Source of the DNA: Arenibacter nanhaiticus
Lineage (GTDB): Bacteria > Bacteroidota > Bacteroidia > Flavobacteriales > Flavobacteriaceae
DNA: 64,000 bases
NCBI RefSeq assembly: GCF_900141935.1
Contig: NZ_FQYX01000004.1
Coordinates: 70,668 to 134,667, forward strand
Direction of reading: 5' to 3'
Positions 17,192 through 24,386 of the stretch are shown here, piece after piece. The notes under the pieces are model-generated. The model was not told the origin of the DNA. It made no database searches and saw only the letters and a list, made by a program, of their open reading frames with translations. Made by a program: the position numbers and the translations under genes. Numbering within the stretch: position 1 is the stretch's first letter; each line of letters begins with the position of its first letter.

Positions 17192-18679
17192 TTAAATTAA
17201 AAGATCTTTTACTACATGACCAGCAACATCGGTTAAACGAAATCGACGACCTTGGTGTTTGTAGGTCAATTGTTCATGATCGAGGCCCATGGCATGCATC
17301 AAAGTAGCGTGGAAATCATTGATATGCACAGGGTTTTCAATTACGTTGTATCCAAATTCATCGGTCTTTCCATAATTAAGTCCGGGTTTGATACCTCCAC
17401 CTGCCATCCAAACACTAAAGGCCCGGGGGTGATGGTCACGTCCGTAGTTCGTTGGATCAAACTTTCCTTGACAGTAATTGGTACGGCCAAACTCACCCCC
17501 CCAAACTACCAAGGTGTCTTCTAACATGCCCCTTTGTTTTAAATCCATGACCAAAGCCGCGGATGCTTTATCAACATCCTTGGCCTGACCGGCCATTTCG
17601 TTGGGTAAATTCCCATGTTGGTCCCATCCCTGATGGTACAATTGTATAAAGCGAACACCATTCTCGGCCAATCTTCGGGCCTGCAGCGCATTGGCGGCAT
17701 AGGTACCTGGAACCTGACAATCCTCGCCGTACAATTTGATGATAGACTCCGGTTCCTTGGAAATATCCATTACATCGGGGACCGACATCTGCATTCGGTA
17801 TGCCATTTCATATTGAGCAATGCGCGATTCGATCTCATCATCGCCCGTTTCGAGATGATGTAATTTGTTCAAGGATGATACATGGTCTAATAAATGCCTT
17901 TTATCCGAGCGTGATATTCCGTCGGGATCGTTCAGATACAACACGGGGTCTTTCCCAGATCGCAATAACACCCCTTGGTGTTTGGAATCTAAAAATCCAC
18001 TAGACCATAGTTTTGAATACAGGCCTTGGCTATTTCCTTTACCTCTAGAGGTCAAGACCACAAAAGAAGGTAGGTTTTTGTTCTCGCTTCCAAGGCCATA
18101 GCTCAACCAAGACCCCATACTAGGGCGGCCGGAAATTTGACTGCCTGTTTGAAAGAATGTAATGGCTGGGTCGTGGTTGATTGCCTCGGTTTGCATACTT
18201 CTGACCACGGTAATCTCATCTGCTATTTTGGCGATATGTGGAAAATAATCACTGATCCAAGTTTGGCTTTCTCCATGTTGGCGGAATTTTACAGCGGAGG
18301 GCATCAGAGGAAAACTATCCTGTCCAGAGGTCATTCCCGTCAGTCGTTGTCCAGCTCTTATCGATTCGGGCAGGTCTTCACCCATCCGTTTTTGTAGGGT
18401 TGGTTTATAATCAAAAGATTCCAGTTGGGAAGGCCCCCCGGCCTGAAAGAGATAGATAATGCGTTTGGCCTTCGGAGCAAAATGGGCGATACCCAAGGGT
18501 TGGTTCATTAATTTTTCGGCGCCTCCCTTAAACAGATCAGGAATCAAAAGCGATCCCAATGCCAATGAGCCTATCCCAACGCTTAGCTGTGAAAAGAAAT
18601 GGCGTCTGTTGGCCTTTAATGGATTTTCATTGTTGTTTTTATCTTCTTCCATAACCTTATTCTTTGGTGATCGTTTCAT
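17192..18679 (-). CDS. DUF1501 family protein with Tat signal
   Basis: 495 residues. The N-terminus carries a twin-arginine signal (NRRHFFSQLSVGIGSLALGS), implying export of a folded, possibly cofactor-bearing protein. The DUF1501 region shows sulfatase/alkaline-phosphatase-like motifs: QAGGPSQLESFDYKP, VVWGGEFGRTNY and GRDHHPRAFSVWMAGGG. The substrate is unknown. The ATG at 18679 overlaps the upstream gene by 23 bp. An ATG at 18652 (MEEDKNNNENP) sits 4 bp after that stop and may be the true start. DUF1501 genes are typically paired with DUF1549/DUF1553 genes in Planctomycetes and some marine Bacteroidota, as here. Confidence 0.88.
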   Translation of the reverse strand: MKRSPKNKVMEEDKNNNENPLKANRRHFFSQLSVGIGSLALGSLLIPDLFKGGAEKLMNQPLGIAHFAPKAKRIIYLFQAGGPSQLESFDYKPTLQKRMGEDLPESIRAGQRLTGMTSGQDSFPLMPSAVKFRQHGESQTWISDYFPHIAKIADEITVVRSMQTEAINHDPAITFFQTGSQISGRPSMGSWLSYGLGSENKNLPSFVVLTSRGKGNSQGLYSKLWSSGFLDSKHQGVLLRSGKDPVLYLNDPDGISRSDKRHLLDHVSSLNKLHHLETGDDEIESRIAQYEMAYRMQMSVPDVMDISKEPESIIKLYGEDCQVPGTYAANALQARRLAENGVRFIQLYHQGWDQHGNLPNEMAGQAKDVDKASAALVMDLKQRGMLEDTLVVWGGEFGRTNYCQGKFDPTNYGRDHHPRAFSVWMAGGGIKPGLNYGKTDEFGYNVIENPVHINDFHATLMHAMGLDHEQLTYKHQGRRFRLTDVAGHVVKDLLI

Positions 18680-20999
18680 CTAAATTGTAAATCGCCTGTG
18701 CAGTAAGCATGAGGGCAGCCGTTTTCGCAACATCCGTGTCTAATTGTTCATAATCTCCTACTGCGATCAATTTTTGGGCATCTTCGGTATTGTTTTTATA
18801 AAGTTTCAGCGCATCTTGATAATAACTGTCAAGGATCAATAGCTCCTTCTTTTTAGGAGCGCGTATCAAAATGCGTTTAAAAACATCCGTCACCAAATCG
18901 GTATTATTTGGTTTCTCCATGATCATCCGTTGTGCCATTACACGTGCCGCCTCTAATATTTGCACATCGTTTTGAAGTACTAGGGCCTGTAAGGGAGTAT
19001 TGGTCTTTTGGCGGCGCACCTCTGAAAAATCTCTAGTGGGTGCATCAAATATGGTCATGTTCGGAGGGGGCAGGGTTCTTTTCCAAAGGGTATATAGGGA
19101 GCGTCGATAAAGGTCGTCGCCCTCATCGGGAATATATTTGGTCAAAACCCCACGATTACCGCCCGCATTAGTTTCCTCCCAAAGACCTGCAGGCTGGTAG
19201 GGCTTTACACTTGGCCCACCGATCTCAGGGTTGAGCAATCCGCTTGTAGCCAGAATATAATCTCGGATCATTTCACCGCTCATACGAAAGCGCTCGGCTC
19301 TGGCCAATAGTTTGTTATCGGGGTCGACCTTTTTTAGGTCCGGTCTCAATTCGGACTTCTGCTGATAGGTGGCAGAGAGCATTATCTTTTTGAGCAGGTA
19401 CTTGGTATCCCAGCCGTGCTCCATAAAATCAACAGCCAACCAATCGAGTAGTTTGGGGTGGGTCGGGAGGCTTCCTTGTACCCCGAAGTCCTCAGACGTT
19501 TCTACAAGGCCCTTTCCGAATAGCATGGCCCAAATGCGATTAACGTGGACTCTTGCCGTCAAAGGGTTTTTGGTGTCCGTCAACCATTGGGCAAGCCCCA
19601 AACGATTTTTTGGAAGTTTTTCCGAAAAAGGAAAAATTGCTTCCGGGGTAGCAGGCTGCACCGAGTCGGTAGGCTGGTCATATTCGCCCCGATTAAGTAT
19701 ATAGGTTGTTTTGGGTGCTGAGTCGTTCATGACCATTACCTTTATTTCCGGCGTTTTTTTCATGTTGATAAATGAGAGGACATCATCACTCTCTTCCTTG
19801 GAAATTTCTATATAGGGAGGATCGGCGAAGAATTTTTGGTTTTTTGCCTGGACGGCATCCAATTGTAGCCCTTTTTCGTTTACTTGATTAAAAAATGCAA
19901 AAAATTCAAAATAATTTCTTTGTGAAATGGCGTCATACTTATGATCATGGCACTGGGCACATTCTAGGGTAATCCCTAAAATTCCCTTACCGAGGGTATT
20001 GGTCCTGTCCAACACATAATTAGTACGGTATTCTTCCTGAATGACACCACCTTCTTGGGTGATGGGATGGTTTCGGTTAAAACCGGTCGCTAATACCTGC
20101 TCCTTTGTGGCGTTGGGAAGCAGGTCGCCCGCCAATTGCCAAGTCAGGAACTGGTCATAGGGCAGGTTGCTGTTGAAGGCATGGATCACCCAATCGCGCC
20201 AAGGCCACATGGTACGATAACTATCATCCTGATATCCGTGGGAATCGGCATATCGGGCTACGTCGAGCCAAGATTGAGTCATGCGCTCCCCATAGGCCGA
20301 GGAGCCCAAAAACGCGTCGATGATCTTTGAGATGTTCTCTTTGGAATCATCAGCAAGAAGTTGCTGGACTTGTGTGGGGGAGGGGGGAAGCCCTGTCAAA
20401 TCTAGGCTAATTCTACGGATAAGCGTTTCCTCAGAAGCCCTTGCTGATGGTGATAGGTTGTTCGCCTCCAGAACCTGTAGCACAAAGGCATCTATTTCGT
20501 TTTCTGCCCAATCGGTCTTTTCTGTCCTAGGAGGTTTGTTTTTCTTAGGCGGAATATAGGCCCAATGTTTCTCAAATTTAGCTCCTTGTTCTATCCATTT
20601 CTTGATGAGCCGTTTTTCGTAGGTATTTAGTGCCAAATTTGAATTTGGTGGTGGCATCAGCACATCGGGGTCGTCTGAAACGATTGCCAGATAGGCCTTG
20701 CTGTTGTGAGGGGCTTTGGAAACGATAGGAAATTCACCTAAACTTTCGGGAAGTTCAGAAAATGCCGTTTCCTCTAGGTCTAATCGAAGTCCCGCTTTAC
20801 GTTTGTTTGCATCGGGACCATGGCAGGTATAACAATTATCGGAGAGTATGGGCTTGATGTGAAAGTTGTAATCAACTATTTCCGGTAATTTTAAAACCGC
20901 ATATTCATCCTTAGGAGCAACGAATACGCCTTTTTTAAAGGCATACAACATGCCAAAGAGTATTGAAAGGATTGTTATTAGAATTGTTTTCTGTTTCAT
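18657..20999 (-). CDS. Planctomycete-type cytochrome plus DUF1549/DUF1553 protein
   Basis: A 780-residue exported protein from the ATG at 20999 (MKQKTILITILSILFGMLYA); an ATG at 21023 would add eight residues. After the signal or anchor come a PSCyt1 cytochrome c domain with heme motif CYTCH (DNCYTCHGPDANKRKAGLRLD, cut here at CYTCHGPDANKRKAGL) and a conserved LMPPP methionine. DUF1549 follows (WLDVARYADSHGYQDD, TLECAQCHDHKYDAI, with a further CxxCH), then DUF1553 (HVNRIWAMLFGKGLVETSED, TPLQALVLQND). It is the first gene of the cluster. The biochemical role of this family is not established; a periplasmic redox enzyme is likely. Confidence 0.9.
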   Translation of the reverse strand: MKQKTILITILSILFGMLYAFKKGVFVAPKDEYAVLKLPEIVDYNFHIKPILSDNCYTCHGPDANKRKAGLRLDLEETAFSELPESLGEFPIVSKAPHNSKAYLAIVSDDPDVLMPPPNSNLALNTYEKRLIKKWIEQGAKFEKHWAYIPPKKNKPPRTEKTDWAENEIDAFVLQVLEANNLSPSARASEETLIRRISLDLTGLPPSPTQVQQLLADDSKENISKIIDAFLGSSAYGERMTQSWLDVARYADSHGYQDDSYRTMWPWRDWVIHAFNSNLPYDQFLTWQLAGDLLPNATKEQVLATGFNRNHPITQEGGVIQEEYRTNYVLDRTNTLGKGILGITLECAQCHDHKYDAISQRNYFEFFAFFNQVNEKGLQLDAVQAKNQKFFADPPYIEISKEESDDVLSFINMKKTPEIKVMVMNDSAPKTTYILNRGEYDQPTDSVQPATPEAIFPFSEKLPKNRLGLAQWLTDTKNPLTARVHVNRIWAMLFGKGLVETSEDFGVQGSLPTHPKLLDWLAVDFMEHGWDTKYLLKKIMLSATYQQKSELRPDLKKVDPDNKLLARAERFRMSGEMIRDYILATSGLLNPEIGGPSVKPYQPAGLWEETNAGGNRGVLTKYIPDEGDDLYRRSLYTLWKRTLPPPNMTIFDAPTRDFSEVRRQKTNTPLQALVLQNDVQILEAARVMAQRMIMEKPNNTDLVTDVFKRILIRAPKKKELLILDSYYQDALKLYKNNTEDAQKLIAVGDYEQLDTDVAKTAALMLTAQAIYNLDETITKE

Positions 21000-21023
21000 T
21001 TGAATTATTTGCCGATAGAACAT

Positions 21024-21500
21024 TAGAGCATACCTATTTCCTAAAAAACAATACTGTTTCCTTCCTCTTAGAAATCGGGTAGTCCCAGATTAGACTTATG
21101 AGGTAAGGTTTTAGGTAAATATATTGTCGTTTATACAAATCCATCCCAATCAATCTGTATATCAATCTGATAAATATAAAAATTTGCATCATTTGGTACT
21201 TTCATTATAGTTGCAAAAATCACCTCTATTTTATCCTTTTTGTATTTTGGATTAAGATTTTAACTAGGGAAAAGTGACATTTAGAAGTGTCTTTTAAAGG
21301 CATGTTTTGCCAACTAAAAAATACCTTATAAAATTTAATGGGTTTTAAAATTTTATCATGAAAGCAATTAATTATGGGAAGAAGGCTGTTAAATGGTGTA
21401 TTTAGAGTTATTTAACCAAAGAAATCAAGATTTTTTAAGACTGTTTTTTTTTGATCATTATTTTCACCATTTCCTTCTTCATATATCGCCATAATAGTCA
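21024..21500 (+). other. Intergenic region, no gene seen
   Basis: This AT-rich stretch of 477 bp lies between the divergent DUF1553 gene and the TPP riboswitch. No credible ORF, tRNA or strong hairpin was found. The promoter of the leftward cytochrome operon should be here, but no perfect TAnnTTTG was identified on the minus strand. Confidence 0.5.
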
Positions 21501-21508
21501 TAGCTTTG
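21501..21508 (+). promoter_or_regulatory. -7 box TAGCTTTG ahead of the TPP riboswitch
   Basis: A perfect TAnnTTTG match. The expected transcription start, about 7 nt downstream, coincides with the first bases of the aptamer. No -33 TTTG at 19 bp. Confidence 0.55.
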
Positions 21509-21510
21509 CC

Positions 21511-21612
21511 AATGAAATGGGGTGCTTGCAAAAATATGTAGGCTGAGATGATACCCAAGAGCGCTTTTATGCTGTACCTGATCCGGATAATGCCGGCGTA
21601 GGGATTTTATGT
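21511..21612 (+). promoter_or_regulatory. TPP riboswitch (THI box)
   Basis: All conserved aptamer blocks are present in order: GGGGTGC (21519-21525), GGCTGAGATGATACCC (21541-21556), CCTGATCCGGATAATGCCGG and GCGTAGGGA (21597-21604). ATGAAAT near 21512 can pair with ATTTTAT near 21604 as P1. It lies 62 bp before the pnuT start, so thiamine pyrophosphate should repress the transporter. The expression platform between 21612 and 21674 is short and has no clear terminator, so control of translation initiation is more likely. Its 3' 65 bp are duplicated at 15676-15740. Confidence 0.92.
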
Positions 21613-21673
21613 AAGGAGCTAAACTTCCGTAATACCTCTCTTAGTTCATCCTCCCTTTTGTAAAAAAATAACA

Positions 21674-22279
21674 ATGATAGAGGATTTTTTCACACATCTT
21701 ACTTGGTTAGAAGCCTTGGGTACAGCCTTTGGAGTTGTACAGGTACTTCTGGCAAGGAATAACAATGTTCATAATTATTTATTTGGGATAATCTCCATTT
21801 TAGTGGGAATATATGTGCTTTACCATTCCCAGCTTTATGCCGATATCTTGTTGAACATGTATTATTTCATAATGAGTATCTATGGTTGGGTATATTGGAA
21901 GTTTGGACGCAAGAAAAAAGAAGCGGCCATTTCGGTATCCGATACCCCCGAGCATTTAAAAGCTATGGGAATTGTATTGGGCTGTTTTCTTTTAATGGCC
22001 TATTGGCTAAGGTACCATACCAATTCCGATGTTCCCTTTTGGGATGCCATTGTAGTGGCATTTGGTTGGGCGGGTATGTGGTTAATGGCCAAAAGAAAGC
22101 TCGAGAACTGGATTTATCTCAATATTAGCAATATCATAGCTATTCCATTGCTGTGTTATAAGGGGTTGTATATATATGCGGGCTTGACGGTTTTTCTATT
22201 TATTGTAGCAACCTCTGGGTATTTAAAATGGCTGTCAATTATTGAAGATGAAAGAAAGCAATCCTATAGAACAACTTAG
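21674..22279 (+). CDS. pnuT: PnuC-family vitamin transporter, probably thiamine (PnuT)
   Basis: A 201-residue inner-membrane protein with about seven TM helices and the PnuC-family signatures TAFGVVQVLLARNNN and NMYYFIMSIYGWVYW. It also carries the conserved late WIYLNISNIIAIPLLCYKG helix, cut here at WIYLNISNIIA. PnuC proteins import nicotinamide riboside. The TPP riboswitch directly upstream assigns this member to the thiamine-importing PnuT subgroup. The 3' end overlaps the next gene by 32 bp, implying translational coupling. Confidence 0.9.
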   Translation: MIEDFFTHLTWLEALGTAFGVVQVLLARNNNVHNYLFGIISILVGIYVLYHSQLYADILLNMYYFIMSIYGWVYWKFGRKKKEAAISVSDTPEHLKAMGIVLGCFLLMAYWLRYHTNSDVPFWDAIVVAFGWAGMWLMAKRKLENWIYLNISNIIAIPLLCYKGLYIYAGLTVFLFIVATSGYLKWLSIIEDERKQSYRTT

Positions 22280-23264
22280 AAATCTTTGTTTAAATGCAAA
22301 GCAGTTTCCTGCCGAAGTTTTAGACTGGATCGCCGTAGAAAATCTCTGGAGCTTATGGGTGCCACAAAAGTACGGGGGATTGGAGTTCCCTTTTACGGCG
22401 GGACTAAACAAACTTAAATCTTTGGCCAAGATAGACGGAAGTCTGGGCTGGACCGTAACCTTGTGCAGTGGGGCCAATTTTTTTATAGGCAATCTGCATC
22501 CGGTTGCTATAGAAGAAATTTTCGGGAAAGGCCAAACACAAGTTTGTTTTGGAGGTAGTGGGGGAGTGTTTGGCAGTGCTGAAAAACAAGGCGATACCTA
22601 TAACATCTCCGGGAAGTGGCATTATGCAACAGGAGCATCGTATCTTACACATTTTACCCTGAATGCCAAGATCATTGAAAATGGCGAAGCATTGCGGAAT
22701 GAAGACGGATCGCCCATGATTCGCTCATTTTTACTTCCAAAGGATAAGGTGGAGATCGTAGAGAATTGGAATACCATGGGATTAAAGGCTTCCGTTACGC
22801 ATTCTTTTGATGTAAAGGAGGTGATCGTAGATAAGAAATACAGTTTTCTTTACAATCGGGTAAACCTTGATTACCCTATCTTTAAAATTCCCTTTTCGGT
22901 TTTTGCAGACCTCACCTTGTGGGTGAACTATATTGGAATGGCCGAGCATTTTTTGGAGGAAGCCGGTAAGCTGATGGCTAAGGAAAGGCTTATAGGATTA
23001 GAAGCGGTTCTTGACGCTGCGAATGGGAAAGTCTTTGACTTTGCCCATGCCATTGAAAAAAGCCTTCAAGGGCAATGGGTCTGTAATGAAGATACCATTG
23101 GACAAATACATTCCGAGGCAGTAGCATCTGTACAGCACATTACAAAAACAATTTTAGAATATTATCCTTTACTTGGGGTCTCGGCAAGTCGGGAAGATCA
23201 TCAGCTCAATCAGATTTTTCGCGATTATTTTACGGCTACCCAACACCATATATTTACGAAATAG
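22248..23264 (+). CDS. Acyl-CoA dehydrogenase-like flavoprotein
   Basis: 338 residues from the ATG at 22248 (MKESNPIEQL); a TTG two codons earlier is rejected. It has the N-terminal helical domain and the middle beta-domain of acyl-CoA dehydrogenases and group D flavin monooxygenases (VPQKYGGLEFPF, DGSLGWTVTLCSGANF, YNISGKWHYATGASYLTHF). The C-terminal helical region is shorter than usual. The canonical catalytic Glu is not obvious, so an oxygenase-type or divergent role is possible. Overlap with pnuT puts it under the same TPP riboswitch, which suggests but does not prove a role in thiamine or thiamine-precursor metabolism. Confidence 0.78.
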   Translation: MKESNPIEQLRNLCLNAKQFPAEVLDWIAVENLWSLWVPQKYGGLEFPFTAGLNKLKSLAKIDGSLGWTVTLCSGANFFIGNLHPVAIEEIFGKGQTQVCFGGSGGVFGSAEKQGDTYNISGKWHYATGASYLTHFTLNAKIIENGEALRNEDGSPMIRSFLLPKDKVEIVENWNTMGLKASVTHSFDVKEVIVDKKYSFLYNRVNLDYPIFKIPFSVFADLTLWVNYIGMAEHFLEEAGKLMAKERLIGLEAVLDAANGKVFDFAHAIEKSLQGQWVCNEDTIGQIHSEAVASVQHITKTILEYYPLLGVSASREDHQLNQIFRDYFTATQHHIFTK

Positions 23265-23351
23265 GCATAAATAAGCAGTGGGTTCCTTGAAAGTTTATAG
23301 CCATAGAAAAACCAATGCTATGGCTGTATTGCTATATGTAGGGTTGAGCAC

Positions 23352-23431
23352 GCGTTAGGGACCGCGGCGGCATCCCCGCAGCAGGGCAAGGGATATAGCC
23401 AAGGGCCCGCCCGACGAAGGAGGGAACGCCC
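23352..23431 (+). repeat. Structured dispersed repeat family 1, copy A
   Basis: 80 bp running from GCGTTAGGGA to GGAACGCCC. It shares with copies at 34463, 35041, 52924 and 53413 the end stem GCGTT/AACGC, the GCGGCATCC...GGATATAGC core hairpin and a C-rich/G-rich 3' hairpin. It is much richer in GC than its surroundings. It occupies part of the 409-bp gap 23265-23673. The rest (23432-23673) holds a GTTGT/ACAAC hairpin near 23472 but no gene I can support. Confidence 0.8.
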
Positions 23432-23673
23432 AAAGAATAATACCAAGGGTTATAAGAACTTGGAAGAGGATCGTTGTTATAACGACAACCCCAGCCTTGT
23501 AACGAGGTCCGAAATAGCCACGGGGGGTGATAATATAACTCGACGCCCAAACAGTGTTATGTGCCATCCTCCTTAGGATTTGCCTTCTGGCATTCTATGA
23601 TTTAAGAAAAAAATAACGCCTTTTCTTTCGGCCTCAACGCATATAATTTTAACTTCACCTAAAACATAAAGCA

Positions 23674-24384
23674 ATGGATTTAGTAGGAAAAGTAGCCTAT
23701 ATAACAGGCGGATCTAAGGGAATTGGTTACGGGGTGGCCAAAAAATTGTTACAAGCAGGGATGAAAGTCGCCATCAGCGGGCGGACCTTGGAAACGGTAC
23801 AGCAGGCAGCGGAAAAATTGGGAAAAACAGATAAAGTGTTGGCAATTGCTTCTGACGTAAGCAAACATGGAGACGAAAAGAAGGCTGTTGCTCAAATTTT
23901 GGCTAAATGGGGCACCTTGGACGTAGTCTTGGCCAATGCCGGGGTAGGACATTTTGCTCCTATAGATGAAATGTCGGATGCGCAATGGCATGCCATGATC
24001 AATACCAACCTTAATGGAGTGTTTCACACGCTAAAAGCTTCTGTAGAGGCCTTGAAAAAGTCTAAAGGGTACTATATTAGCTTGGCTAGCCTTGCCGGGA
24101 CTAACTTTTTTGCCAATGGAGCCGGATATAACGCTACCAAATTTGGCGTGGTTGGCTTTACCCAGGCAGCCATGTTAGACCTAAGGCAGTACGATATAAA
24201 AGTATCTACCATTATGCCAGGCTCGGTAGCGACCCATTTTAATGACCACGAGCCTTCGCCAGAAGATGCTTGGAAAATACAACCAGAAGATATTGGCGAT
24301 TTAGTGCTTAACCTTCTACATATGAATCCGAGGACCTTACCGAGTAAAATAGAGGTACGGCCAACCCGTCCCGATAAGAAATAG
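23674..24384 (+). CDS. SDR family NAD(P)-dependent oxidoreductase
   Basis: 236 residues with a classical short-chain dehydrogenase Rossmann fold: cofactor motif TGGSKGIG (residues 10-17), NAG motif (VLANAGVG) and catalytic Ser/Tyr/Lys (SLASLAG... then YNATK). The Arg in SGRTLE after beta-2 suggests preference for NADP(H). The substrate is unknown. It stands alone, convergent with the AddB-like gene, whose stop is 2 bp away. Confidence 0.9.
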   Translation: MDLVGKVAYITGGSKGIGYGVAKKLLQAGMKVAISGRTLETVQQAAEKLGKTDKVLAIASDVSKHGDEKKAVAQILAKWGTLDVVLANAGVGHFAPIDEMSDAQWHAMINTNLNGVFHTLKASVEALKKSKGYYISLASLAGTNFFANGAGYNATKFGVVGFTQAAMLDLRQYDIKVSTIMPGSVATHFNDHEPSPEDAWKIQPEDIGDLVLNLLHMNPRTLPSKIEVRPTRPDKK

Positions 24385-24386
24385 GC

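Noticed and set aside
23332-23567. Two overlapping minus-strand ORFs of about 70 codons
   Set aside because: Both read through repeat copy A and have unnatural composition; neither resembles a known protein.
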